DNA from: Glandiceps talaboti
Taxonomy: Eukaryota; Hemichordata; Enteropneusta; Spengelidae
NCBI RefSeq assembly: GCF_964340395.1
Contig: NC_135560.1
Coordinates: 6,418,598 to 6,482,597 of the forward strand
Reading direction: 5' to 3'
Length of the DNA stretch: 64,000 nucleotides
Of the stretch, positions 38,701-53,400 are shown piece by piece. A program made the position numbers and the translations under genes. Every line of letters begins with the position of its first letter. The first letter of the stretch is position 1. The notes beneath the pieces are model-generated. The model did not search any database and was not told the origin of the DNA. It saw nothing but the letters and a program-made list of their open reading frames with translations.

Positions 38701-41153
38701 TAAAAACTGTAAAGCTCTAGGCTGTGTTAGCGGTAGATCATCACTAGATCTATCTCCCTTCTTGTCTTCTTCAACAATTTGTACATAAGTAGAAATCATA
38801 CTGTCACTAGTAGAGGTGATTAGTTCTTGGATAGCTGATCTGGTGGATTTTGACAAAATAAGTAAGAATAGTTGTAAGTACTTTTAGATACAAGAGCATG
38901 GGATGTAGATATGGGCCAGTAGCCGGCAAAATCACCCTGCTCCTTGTCAATTTTTGCCGGCTACTTTTTTCAAGAATTTGTTTAAAATTCTCTGTTTCAG
39001 CCACTGAGCTCTTGTTTAGATTGGGTCTCCTTTGTAGATATTACTGCCTTTTTTTTTCAAGTTTACCCTATACTTTGTACTAGTGGCTGTTCATACCCAA
39101 GGGTTTCATTGTGACTTCTTCAAATTATTATGTCAAAAAAAATCATTTTTGTCAGCGTGAATCTAGAGTTTTCACTAAAAATAGCCTATCTGGACATGAA
39201 AATTGATGGAATTTCAACCTCTTTTGACTCATTGCGAAAGAAAGTTCTTATCAAAGTCAATACTTTTGACATAATTTACAAAGCCATGATAAATTATTAT
39301 ATGTGAACCATTTGTCAATTTGAATATGCATCATCAAAACATAATGATACAGGTCCTAAACGTTCTATTGATAGACCTGTCAAATAAACAGCGCCATCTA
39401 GTGGCAAGGAAATTGTTTCTTTTGATTAAACAGCGCCCTCAGGAGGTACAATAGTATCAATACATTTACTCTGACTACATGGCTGGACAAAAGCCATTTT
39501 CTTTAAATTTGCTACAACTCAATTATTCACAAGAAAGGGAAAGGAGAAAAACATGTAACATTATAAAGTATCTCAAGTTGATTTTGTGAAATTCAAAAAT
39601 TGCATATATTTCAAAATAATACTTCTGAATTCCACCTCACCTTGGTATTGCATGTCCACCAACTCTGTTGATTTCCTCACATAATTTACATAATGTTGAT
39701 TGCACATACCATGAGGCCTGTGGAAGGGTAGAAATAAACATTTTAGCAGAAACTGTTTTCACAAGGAGGTGGGGGTAAGATATTTGACTCTTGCTTTTGT
39801 GACCAATGACTTTGGTACTACTGACCAACGACTTTTCATGTACCAATAAGTCAGTTTTTTGGGGAAGAAGTACTCTTTCCTGGGAAAGCCCACAGGATTT
39901 CTGCTGACCTCCTTTTTGTAAAATCATGTATTTCAAACACATATGTAACTAACACCTAACGTCACAGCATCTTTCAATTAGCTTGACTCTTCCCAAAGTA
40001 TTATGTATGCAAATTTTATACGCCATTCAAGTATGTAAAGTTCGGGGGGGGGGGGGGGGGGGGGGCTGCAATGAAGATCAACAAACTGAAAAATGGTACA
40101 GACACAAGTGTTTATAAAGACAGTTTATAAGAAACTCCTACCAAAACATTCCTTGCGTGGTTTCTCATTAATTTTGTCACCATATTCACAGTGAGATCAC
40201 ACATAGGTTTTAATTGTTTGCATACAAAAAAACAACAAGTTGAGAAAAACCAGATTATCAGTAATCATTGTATTTGGATACAAGTCATAGTACACAAATT
40301 TTTTTGATACAAGATTTCTATCGACTATGATTTTGTCGACTACGATTTTCTTCCAAGCCATCATTCAGGCAAATGTCTTTTTGCCAATTGATAATTTTTT
40401 GTAAGTTTACCATATAAACTATCCTTACCTGGACAGGTAGTCTAATTGTCGATGTTACAGTTTTCCCATCTTCTGTTTCTTCCTGTATTGAAATCTCCTC
40501 CCATCCCTGTATTTACAACAGCAGTGACCCAAGAAAAATAACATTATGATATCTGTAATCATTTAGAATTTCTTTGGACATAGTTTTCTCTCTATCTGAT
40601 TTTTTCTGTTTGCATTTTCTAACATATACTGATTATTGACATAGGTTACTTGAAGTTATGCGAGTGTTTTCATGTTTTCGTGTAAAGAAGAACTCCACTA
40701 ACTTCCATCAAGTCCTCTCAAATTCATACGAAAATAGTCAAAGAAGTTGATGCACCTGCTTCATCTTAGAAAACTCTACATCTATCCTTCACATCAGTCA
40801 AATCTCACACACCTATTCTTTGAAGACAACACACATAACAACTGTGTGAAGTAATCCACACATCTAATAATAATGCACTGCCTATAATCTATATCACCAA
40901 GACCAATACACTGTACTTACAGTAGCAACCTGTAGAGCTGTATTGCCATCATTAGCTGATATCTTGCTTCTAAATCTTCCTATCAAATCTTGAGATTTAC
41001 TCTTGGTCCACACACTGAAATAGACATGATAATGGTCTTATCTCACAGAGGCTGATAATGGTCTTATCTCAGAGTGGCTGATGCTATTGGTAAAGTAACA
41101 GTACAGATAGACAAAAAGACATACAGATAGGCCCACAGAAAAATCAACAAGAA

Positions 41154-41185
<32 letters not shown>

Positions 41186-41210
41186 GGACAGATCACCACA
41201 TCTAGAGAGT

Positions 41211-41282
<72 letters not shown>

Positions 41283-41388
41283 TAACCACATCTAGAGAAC
41301 TAGACAGATGGAGTCAGTCAGACAGACAAACAGACAGACAGACATACAGACAGACACAGACTGACAGACAGACAGACACAGACTGACT

Positions 41389-41434
<46 letters not shown>

Positions 41435-44400
41435 GTCAGACAGACAAATTGTAAATTGCCATCCCTGCAGCACTGCTGAACACTGAACATTCACCAAATG
41501 ATATTTTAAAATACCATAGTCTGCCTTGGTTTCAATGGCACAATACCAGAGACTAGTCACTAAACATGACTAAACTTGTAAACTAACCTGTAAGCTTTAT
41601 CACAGTACTCTAAGAACAAAGCTTTAGTTTTATCCCATTCAGTTGGTTCACTTGCCTGGAAAGATAAGGAAGAAATGTGTTAAAATTAACACTTTGCTAT
41701 AAATCACAGTGACCTACAGTACATTAAATCATTTGAAAAATTTCTTTTCTTGACAGTCTTGAAGCATTCCTGTTTAAACACTTATAATAGTGGCGATTAA
41801 TCAAGTTTGATTTGGGAGACTGGATGTGTGAGTCATATTTTACAAATCTTAAAGTTTATGACAAAATATTTCCACCCATACTCACCGCTTTACTTTTAGC
41901 TTGTCTCATTGAACCAGGTCTTCTGCTAAACAGTCTGTAAGAAGGTGAAAACATACATTGGAATGATGATACAATGATACACATGATTATCTTCATCAAA
42001 TTCTCACATTCAAAAAACGCTGTATAGCTTATGGTCTAATTGTCTGAACAGACTGATACACACTTTAAATGTGGTCTATTTTGCAGTAAAATACTGCATG
42101 GTTCAGTCAATTAGTCTGTGTCAAACTAAAATTCTAAACTCTTTTTTGAACGAGAAAAGTATTCATATGACAACACTGTGCAGACAACAAACCCTAAAAT
42201 AGTAGTTAAAGACCAAGGTTTCAATCCCAAGTCCTTGCATACATCAGACAGTGTTACCTTATCAGTGAAGCCATACGGATTACATAGGATTATTCTTTTC
42301 TTTTAGCTCTGCCAGACATGTTTTTCACACCTAAATTTTAATCCAAATCTGAATGAGGTCTTTAAAACCCTTGTAACCACAACTACAAACTTTACCTTGA
42401 CTGTTCTGCCTTGATATCTTTGGCTTGTGGTCCCAGCATGCATTGCTGGAGGCTAGGGGTCAGGTCACAGAATGCAGCACACAATCTTCCTAGAAGTAGA
42501 GCTCTATTGAGTAGCCCTATTTTGTCCTGATTACCATCGTTGTCAACCATTCCTACCAGAGCTGTTTCAGCTTCAGTGAGTTGATTGTTGATATAATGTA
42601 ATAACCTGTTGACAAATTTACACATTAAGATATTGTAATTTGCATACTTACAGGTGTTTTAGGTCAAAGGTTATGGCCATAAGACAATTCCATTGTGAAG
42701 ACCTTCTACAGGTGAAATGAATTTCATCTGAACTTTGTAATGGTACAAAAATGATGTGCTGCCTTTCATAACTTTGGTGCTATGTTCAACGATAGACCTT
42801 TGAAATGAAGAGTGCCCTCAAGTGACAATGCAGAATTAGTTTAGAATCAATGGCTCTGAGCAAGGGGACATCAATCCTGTGTTAAAGAATAGGAATTATA
42901 CCTCTCTTGATCTAAACCATCAAATAAGGCCCTTAATTCTCAATTCATGTTTTTCAAATAAAAATAAGAGTGACACACAAGAAAACAGGAAAGTAAAGTG
43001 GCTGGGTTTGATTATCATTTCTCAACCACTGCTCTATTTTCGGACTTGACCTTCATTGGCAAAGTCTACAGAGTTGCAAAACTACCTACAGTCTACAGAT
43101 TTCATTAGGTCAAAGATAAGGTCATAGGTGAAAGGTCAAATACCTACCTGTCTACACACTTGGAACATGCCATCTGAAGGAAGATAAGTAGATTATCGGA
43201 ATCAGCGTACTTATCAAACGGCCCTACTGGTGTGTCTGCTTGTTTGTTATTCTCTCCTACTGTGGTGTAGAAGGCGACATCTTCCAATAATGATTTCAGT
43301 TTGGTGTCCATCATATTGCTCAGACTGTAAACAGATAAAGTGACAGTCATTGTGAGTGTCTTGGTTTCCTTCATATTACGATAGTTCATACCAAACACAA
43401 GCCATATTGAACACATTCAAACAATAACTATGGAATTTATACCATGGTCATCCTATGTCACGACAATATGTGTCTATCGTACTGATTCTACGGTACTCAA
43501 AGTATAAGTCAAAACGTAGAGTGTCTCTGTATATATCAACTGTATAATACCAATACCCCTACACATTGTCATATGAGCATCTCTCTTATATTACCTTTGT
43601 GTTCTTGGTGTAAAAGCCCTAGATTTCATATACAAGCCTCCTCCCTCCGTTGGGGTTCTGTTAGCTAATGATGTACTCCATATAGAGGCATTGGGTGCAT
43701 CATTGGGAGTTTCAGCCCAGATATAGGCAGCTACATTACATTCTGATGACAAGGAGTCTATGTCCTGCAAAGCTTGACTTATCAGACGCTGACTGCAATC
43801 AGTGGTATTGTCAAGTAGGCTCTGAATAATGGTCTGTGAAAACAAACATTGAAATTTACTATTAGAGAAATATACATACATACATACATACATACAAAGT
43901 CATGATTTTACACCCACTCATCCATTCACCCCAGTGTGTTCAAATCAGGGGGCAACATGGACTGGGGATTTAATTTGAGGTGTGATAAACTCTTGCTGGT
44001 CAGCTCTATTCATTTAACATAGTTCAAAATAACAGATTATCCCCCTGCATAATTGCTATGTTTCCAGTCAACTTACTTCCACATAGTTTTAAAGTTCCCT
44101 CTTTTCGTACCACAGTAGCTATTACTGCAAATGTTCAAGCATGTCAAAGTAGTTCATCAAACTTCAAAGACAATGAACAAATGTTCAAAAATACTTGTCA
44201 GTGAATTGCCAACATTGCCAAACATGTAACAAGGGCTTAAGAATGTTTTTATGCCAGTATCATTGTGTATTCATCACTACACTATGCGTTTAAAATGTAA
44301 CTCTTTGTTATAAACCTAACAACATTTTCACAACAACATCCATATGATATCATCGAATTCAAAAATATACACATGTATAGTTTCTTACCTGAGCTCTGGT

Positions 44401-47400
44401 GAGAAACAATGGTCTGATGAATTCATCCCATGGTGACAACGTTTTGTTGAGAACACTGGTACACACAGTCTTCCAAGTAACAGCGTACTTATCCTGGTGT
44501 TAGAAGTAAGAAGAATGTCAGTTGTCAGTACAAAGTAATTACTTTATAATGTAATGCAGTGTTTTTGCTATGGTTGGGGAACCCTGGTAACAGAAGGGGG
44601 GAATTGAAGGCAAAACCTACATAGTTTCCCTTACAATTTAGCATAATTTTGTAAAGTGACCAAGGAGCTCAGATGGATTGCACCCATAGCTAAAACACTA
44701 ATATATACCAACGAAGTCATATAGGGGTAGTCTTACTTTAATATTCAAGTTCAATATAAAATGACAAAAAGTTGCTCCCAATGAGGTTGAATTTAAAACC
44801 TTGTGTATTCCTAAAACCAGTTAAGAAATGTGTAACACAGATGGAACATTAAGTGGGACAATTTCCTGTATTTATTGTAGTACACACTGAAATGCACCAG
44901 AAAAAGTAGAATACCATGCACAATATATAACACTATGTAAATTTGTGTGGTGGCAAGTAGGCATAAATTCTACATTTTGATTTAATCTAGCTCTCATAAA
45001 AAAATGGTAATAAGCAATTTAGAATGTATGTAGTAACACTATACACAAGTTTTACTTTACCTAATATATCACAAAACAACCACCATTTTATATCACCGAT
45101 AACTGTCAAGACTACACTTTTACTACAGACCTTATCTCTGGGTTAAAAGTGTGACAGAGGTGGCATGTCATTACTGTGCAAGCCTTTTTTTAAATAGGGG
45201 AACGTAAATATTGAATTAAATTTAGTTGATGCATGCATTATGTTGTTTGACAAAGAAGTACTTGATGTCTCACATTATCAAATTGATAATGATACATGTA
45301 TTAAACACTTATTTGAAGTTTTAATATTGACATATTTGCATTTGTGTACATATTAGTAAACATTTCAGACAGATATCTGAGTGATGGTGAGTGACCCTTT
45401 CACATAACATGTCCCATGCAAACATCAATGCCCTAGTTTATCAATTATTCGTGCCATGCAATTCTTCACCAATCTATTTTCACTAATTAACTTTACAGTC
45501 AACCATAAACCACTGTACATATTTGACACCAATATATTTGACAACTCCATCAATCACTTCTATTCATGCAGGATAGACTAGACCTTTTTCTCTGTTTGAG
45601 GCCGTTTCCAGGCAACAAATTTCCTATCGCCATCTTCGTCCCAAAACTGCAGCAGTAAGTTGGTAAAAATGTGGATAGACATGTGGTCACATAGTGCAGA
45701 TCTTACACACAGCACATCAATGTTTCACTAAATGTTTTACTTCAGTCAGTTGACAGGAATGTGACTCATTTTTAATGATAATTAATCTTGTTAAAATGAT
45801 TCAAAATACATTTTCAAAATTGGAACTTCCATATTTTACAATTTTCCAAGCCTAGTCATAGGCCCTACATAGTATATGCTCCATGGCTTACTGAAGGGAA
45901 TATTGGCGAATGGTTTCACAAAACATGAAAACTTGGTAAACAAAGTTAAGAGTTTTTGAGAAACAGTACATTTGAATTTAAGTAAAGGACTGATGGACGA
46001 GTGCTGACATAGATTTGTTTTGTCACAGCATAATATCCATGACAGTAGTAGAAATTACTATTTTTGGTTACTAAGCTTTGAGAACCCCTGGTAAACGATT
46101 CCATTCAATGTACCATAACTTTGGTGGGGAACTAAGTGAAAAAGCTGACAAACTTTAATGTGTAGATTGTAACTTTTTTTTAACTGCCTTTGACAAAACT
46201 TGAGTCACTTAGTTTCAGTCACTGTGTTAAGTTTTTGAGTGCCGACTAAATTCACTTACATTACAACATTCAATATATTCAATAGTGGCGGCAAAGGTAG
46301 TATGAGGTTGAAGAAAAGACTCGTAATTGAACTCGGTCACATTGGATGGTAATAGACGACTTTATCATTTTGACACAATACCAGACATACCAAATCCTGG
46401 AGTGGGGTCTGATAGAATTCCATGACGTTTACATTTACCCTCCAGTTGTCACATCATTTCATTTTAATTTCCCCTTTTCTCTACTTCACGTCATTATTTG
46501 ATTTACAACCCTCTGTGTCGTAATTTAAGACTAATTTCCTAGCTCTGTTGTATGTTGTTGGCAAGGATGAAAAAAAATACCAGTAGTGCAGCTGTCATTT
46601 CATACAGTTGGATTATCAAAATAACATTTCCGAATTACTGAAAAAGCTCCGGGCTTTGTGTACACCTGCTATTTTGGAGTTAACAGAGAAGAATTATCAT
46701 GTCTGAGAGATGACAGATTTACAAATATCTCCACTTGGAATGTAGGTTATGGCATCCTTTTTGAGCATGATAATCGGGTCATGAACTCAAACCTCAATCA
46801 AATCTAGGTCTACACGTCCCACGATGCATCAGTCTGGTGCTAGTTAGATCACTGATGTTGTTTATTGGACGAGTTCCAAGAAATCGACATTACCTAGCAA
46901 ACTAGCTGTTAAAACCATTGACATGTTTGAACCCCTGGTTAACAGTCATACTGATCAGGTCAGGAGTTCAAAAACTCTATCAAATCTCAGTCTCTCTGGA
47001 ATATATCCCATGATGCACCGGTGGTGTTAGTCAGACCACTAAGGTTGCTCATTCAATCATTGGATGACATTTGAGAAATCTACAGTATCTAGCAAAGTAG
47101 CTGAACTCCTCAATATATATATATATTCGAAACCCTGGTTACAAATCATATGGATCTGGTCATGACCTCAAAAACTCAATCAAATTGAGGTCCGACTGGA
47201 ATATATCCCATGATGCACCTGTGGTGCGAGTCTAAGTCAGACCATTGAAATAGTTCACTGGATGAGTATTGAAAAAGCTGTATTATCTTGTGAAGTAGCC
47301 AAGCTCATGAATATATATTGAAAGCCCAATCATTGGGTCATGACCTAAAACACTCAATTAAAATTTAGGTCTTTGGTGAACATATCCCATGATGCATCGG

Positions 47401-50400
47401 TGGTGCTAGTCAGACAAGTTATTGAGGTTATTCATTGGAAGAACATTGAGAAATCCTAACACCTAGAAAAGTAGCTCAAACTATGTTTTCAATATGGACC
47501 TTTTGTTTATTAAAAGTACTAGATCACATCTCTTTATTCAGAGCACAGAAGTCATCTGCCCATAATACAATATGGTTGCTTCCACAACTTTGTGATTCAC
47601 TGGATGAACACAAACAAATCGTGATGTCAAACTGGAAAAGTAGTTCGAACCACGAATAACTGTTGTCAATATGGCCCCCATAAAGTAAAAGTTGGAACTA
47701 AATGGAAGAACAGAGAGAAACCAAGACTAACTGGAAAACTAGTTCTAGTGAGTTATATCTGTTGTACATTCATTCTGTCACAGCAGGGCCTTATTGGATA
47801 TGAAGTAACAAATTCAGATTACCTGGCATGTGAGCTCCATTAATGCATTTCTGAATCAAATCAATTCTTTGACAAATTCAGATAACCTGGAAGTGATGCA
47901 TTTATACTGCATTTCTGATGTTGGCTCGTCCTTTGAGCATTGTGACTTGTTGATCCCCCAATTACAAACAAAGTAAGATTTTCCAGGCCTAAATATCCCA
48001 CTTCTGACACAACTTTATCCAGTGAAGGTTGGGACTGATTGGTCATGAAATGATAAATTCAGATTACCTGGCACAACAATGCCTAGTATATAGACTCTGA
48101 TGACAGTAAGCTCCTTGATAGTTGTTTGATTGGATGTTAAATATCAAATTCAGATTTCCTGGCACAGAAGCTGCTTGCCATAATGCATTTCTGATGCCAA
48201 TGATTCCGTTGATTGTTTTTTATGTGAAATAACAATGTAAAATTACCTGACAAAGAAGCTCCCATAAAGTGTCTCTGATACCTGTGAGTCCCTTGATGGT
48301 TGTGACGTAAGAAAACAATTTACCGACACCAATGTTGATGTCACGAATACAAGTGTCTATCCATTCCTGGCAACTCTTTTGTAGATATTCAGCTGAAATC
48401 GGGCTGGCTAGGGTCATCAGAACAGGACGAAACTCTTAAAAAGTGGAGAAGAGAATGACCAGATAATCATACATTTTGATTTGACTTTTCATGACAAAAA
48501 GACATTTAGATTTATTAACTTTAGATTATTTATCATTATCAGTTTGTCCTGAGGAAGATATATGTCAAGTTGCCAAATCACGGATATGAAATAACATACT
48601 TTGGTTGTGCATCAATGAACGTTATTCCAAGTATTTAGATCAAACCAGAGTTACGCCTCGTTCATATAATTTTCACTCCATAAAATGGAAGTTTTGTCGT
48701 ACAAGTTTATGTGGTGAAGGATTATTTAACTAATAACTACAAACAGTCAATCTGAGAATCAAAACATGGCATTCACATCCCACTTTGGGGCTAATCTAAG
48801 TAAAGCAGGGAAATTGTTCCACATGCCCCGCCAAGTGCCAGTCATTCTGTGTTACAAAGATGTACCAACTATACAAGGATTAATCCTCTACCAGGAGGGT
48901 ATTTGTTTGTACACAGAAACTACAAGTTGGGAAAAATCTCTTGTCTTTACCTGTCACAGAAGATGGTAGATATTTAGCAAATGTTCCTGATCCTATATTC
49001 TTGGACAGAATGGTTCCAGTATTGCTACCTATGTGACAAGAAAAACACATGTACATTCACTATCAATCAGATCAAATTGGAAGTATCATGATAGTTTATA
49101 AACAACTTTTTGTCCCATTCATAAAATTGCGCCACCAACTTTTAGTGCTAGAGTGCTTTAGACACAGCAGAATCATACCTCTAGCTCCAGATTAGGTAAT
49201 ACGATAACCTCAGATAATCCCATAGTCTTTTGCGTCTGAGCATGCTCAGTCTGGATTGCAAGTTCCCTATTCCTAACATTATTTATTTCCCACAATTCCT
49301 CACTCCAATATACAGCAGGCCTCTTGTAAGCCAGATTTATGACTTTTAATAACTCCCGTTCAGCAAAGTGCTGCAATGCAGACTTGGTGAAAATGACTTT
49401 TCTATAAAGGTCCCCTAAGTATACAGAAAACAGCTATGACAAAATCAGCCTTGCTTTTGTTAATATTCTCTACAAAATCATAAATGTACATTTGTGAACA
49501 ATATCAATCATATGATTTTGTCTACTTGCCTGTTTTTGAATCCTTTGTAACTTCTTGAATTATCTGCAGTAACAAATTACAATGCTCTGGATACAGAGAA
49601 CAGGAAGAAACATTAGATTTGTTAATCTGTGCAATTCAATATTTTATCTGCAGTAACAACTTATAATGCATTGGATACACGAAAAAGGAAAAACATATCA
49701 AATCCATTCTTAAAATAAAGTTCTATACTTTGATCTAATCTAATCTAATCTAATCTAATCTAATCTAATCTAATCTAATCTAATAAACAATAATTTATAA
49801 TGCGTCAGACTCCAGAACCAAAGTACTGTTCAATGACACCAATAAGGGTCAATCCACATAAAATGTTTGTTTGAACATATGTGTCCGTAAGTTTGCTCTT
49901 GAAAGTGTTCAGATTTGATGATTGTTGTATATCCAGTGGTAAAGGATTCCACAGTCTAGGCACGCAGTTTGAAAAAGTTGTTTTATTGACAACTTAGTCA
50001 ACATATATTTCAAAGAGAAAATCTGGCACAGGATTTGTGTTCATCCACAGTTTATGGCATTTAGATCCACGGCTGAGAATGGAGTTATACTGACAAAATA
50101 TACCTCCCTCCATACTCAAGTCAGATTTGTCTTGGACTAGGTGCTTACCTGCTGTGCCATCACCACTGTAGTAGAACACTGTCATCCCATCCTAACAAAG
50201 CCACACAGACTATCAAACTTCCCACCATCTACCCTTACCCCACTCGACTGGACACTTACCTGCTGTGCCGTCACCACTGTAGTAAAACACTGTCATCCCA
50301 TCCTTACAAAGCCACACAGACTATCAAACTTCCCACCATCTATCCTTACCCCACTCGACTGGACACTTACCTGCTGTGCCGTCACCACTGTAGTAGAACA

Positions 50401-53400
50401 CAGCATAGATTTGCTGGATTGTTGTACAAATCAACTCAATAACACCACTCACTTGGGATTTAATACTGCTACCTATAATAATAACATCAAAATGACAGTT
50501 TGTTAAGTCATTCAACACTTTGCAACTCTGCCCTGGCTTCTAGACTATCACATGATATCAAACCAACCAAATAGTAACTGTAGCTCTGCTGATAGAAAAT
50601 AAATAATAAAGAGTTCACAGTCTGTTTCCGAGTACACTTAAAAAAGGCACAATAATTAATGTTTTCTACCATTTTAAAAGATATGTGTATTGATATGTGA
50701 CAGGGAAGATAAATAACAGTATATATTATCATTCAATTTACCTGTGTGATAGGGATGGAAAAACTGTTGGACAGCGCTCTGAAAATCAGATCAAAACAAA
50801 ATAATCATTAGGAGTAAACAGACTGAAAAGAGCACTTTTGCAGTATATGTCATGAAAGAAAAGAGTTTTGCTCAAAATAATTACTACAGGTGTTCTATTT
50901 CTAAATCATTTGGTTTCAGTTATACTTGTAATAATCTTCATTTATACTAGATAGTTATAAGTTAACCTTCTTTCTACAGGGGATATTTGATTGTACACAA
51001 AAAACTTCAAGTTGGGAAAAACAGGATTGACCAAAGAAGCCCAATGAGGGTGGGTTGACCCTTGTGAGTTCAGTGTTAGTGCAGGAGGAAAATGGAATGA
51101 CCAGGAAAACCTGTCTAACTAAATGACGCTCTTCTCACTATTAAACAATGTTTCAAATTCAATTGAACCCCAACCACAGTGATAATACGAAAGTGGTTTA
51201 ACCATTCAGCCAACAACAACCCACTCATTCATATGAATCATAACGATTGAATCAAATTTAGGAAAATTGTCTGGTGATCTACTGATATTTATTGCAAAAA
51301 TAACAATTTACTAAGTTCTGAATTTATGAAATTAACTGAGATAGAAGTTGTCTTAAGTTTGTTTACCTTTCTTGCCAACAGGAATTCAGTGAAGACTTGC
51401 CTGGGAGAACTATCTTCTAACAATAGGATAGAGCATAAAGCTTCTGCTGTGGCCTGCAAAAATATACAACGTGTATGAAACTTAAATAAAATGTCTTACT
51501 GTCTGTTTTTTCAATGATTAAATTGGAAGATATTTTTATAAACTTTGGGTTACGAAAAAGAAATTTCATGATTTTACACCACTTAAGTTACCCACGATTG
51601 CCAAGAGCCACCAAGTTGAAATTTGATCCTCATTCAGTGTTGTTGTTCAATGGCAGTGACATACATGAAACATACCGAACACATAATAATGTGCATGCTT
51701 TACACATACTTCATGTATTATGAAAGCAAATCACAAAAGTTGATGACAGAAAAAAGACAGGTATGTAGTCTTACCTTCTCTGACATCTTGGAATCTTTCA
51801 GAACAGATCTACAGCTCTGAAACATTGAAGTCAGGATATAGGAGTTATCACTAGCCAACATTAATGATTTTTAGTAATGAAAATTTCTACTCAAAGAGAT
51901 GAGAGGAGGTGGCCATCAAGGCGAAAAAGTAAACATGTATCACGAAGGTCAATTCAAGCAAAAATACTGAGGTAAAATAACAATGAACGATTAGCTGACA
52001 TATACATTGGATTTCAATCACATTGCTCAAAGTTAAAACAATTTCTTGGAAGTGAATCCCAAATTTTCACTGTCATCTCGTCAGCATCGTAAGGGGTGTA
52101 CTACAATGGGATACTGTCACATGTCTCAGAAGACATTCGCTTCCATGAAATTTTTTGAGTAGATATTTTCATTACTATGTATGAACCCAGAGTCCATGAA
52201 CATTCTCTAATCAATGATTTTGATTTACACCACTTCAAAGTTTATATGTGTCATTCTTTCTGCCTTAATTTCTGTCCAGTACCAGTATTGCTTATCTTAG
52301 AAGTGGGTTAACTATTCTGGTAAAATTCTTGTTAAACCATACAAGGCCAGGACTAGTTGCAATTGAAATCCACTAGTCTTAGTTGACAAAATGCCTGTCA
52401 TGTATGATCTTGTAATAATGTACCATGTTTTTTTTCCCTTGTCTTAGACTATGTACTATTTTCACCTTATTTTTCTCCTAACAAATGACATACATTATCA
52501 AATGTTGTGCATTTAGTTTTGTTAGTCTACAATTCAAATGCCGAGTTATTTTTTGCAATAAAATGTATATTCTTGATCAGTTGATGAATCATTATGAGGG
52601 ATTGCACAGCTATTTTCTAGGAAATTGACTCAAGGTACATCAAGGACATTTTTCATGTGTGTTGATTGGTTAATAACTATTCAATTTATAGCACAAGTGA
52701 TACTGATATCACTTCATATTCACTTCATTTCATATTCATATCTCATCACCATTAACAGTTGAACTGTGATTTTTGTTCAAAAAATCCACCTCACTCCATT
52801 TTCTAAACCACTGTTTTACATTTATCCAACTCCTTTTCTGTATATAACTTTCTTTTTTTTCTTTTAATATCCAAAATTAAATTCAGTTGTTCCTCTTTTT
52901 GTTCATGATACACAAAAATTATTTACTGATAAACATAACAATCTCACCTGTAAAATAGCTGTTTTGAAGTGACTGATTGCAGCCCATTGTCTGGACAAGA
53001 TAGGAAACCAGGACAATATTTGTGCAGACTTCTGAGTGTTAGCATCTAACTGTAGACTACTAACAATATGACGAGATAAGAGGAAGAACTGAGTGGCTCG
53101 TAACAGTGTGCCATCTTCAATAGCACTCCATATCTACAATAGAAAACAGATGGCATGGTAGCTGCAGGTCAAAATTTATTTGAAAACAGAACACGAGATA
53201 TTATTCACACTTTGTACAAAAGCAATGTGTGCTCAAGTCCATGTAGTCTATTGAAGGCAAATTCTTAGTGAATGACCCCAAAGTAGAACATTTACTGATT
53301 ACTTTACTGCTTGATGTCATATGAACCATGTAGGTTCAGGATGTTGTAGTTCGAACTCCATGCCTCAACTTAGTCATCAGTTTTGAGTTCATTCACCTAT

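Larger units (their letters stand above)
43834..46769. other. COG1 introns 14 (3' part) and 15: no recognised element
   Basis: AT-rich intron sequence. Apart from exon 15, the possible cassette exon at 45.6 kb and a short run of acat repeats near 43873-43895, I recognise nothing. A weak resemblance exists between 44560-44640 and 53915-54010 (both contain a gtaacaggaagg-like block). Confidence 0.5.

Noticed and set aside
49173-49376. 67-codon minus-strand frame between COG1 exons 12 and 13
   Set aside because: It covers a dispersed repeat also present at 16.7 kb and does not fit the COG1 alignment.
49994-50185. Minus-strand frame starting MTVFYYSGDGTAGK as an alternative COG1 end
   Set aside because: It is a copied exon 11 end running by chance into a truncated LINE; it ends at a TAG within the LINE.
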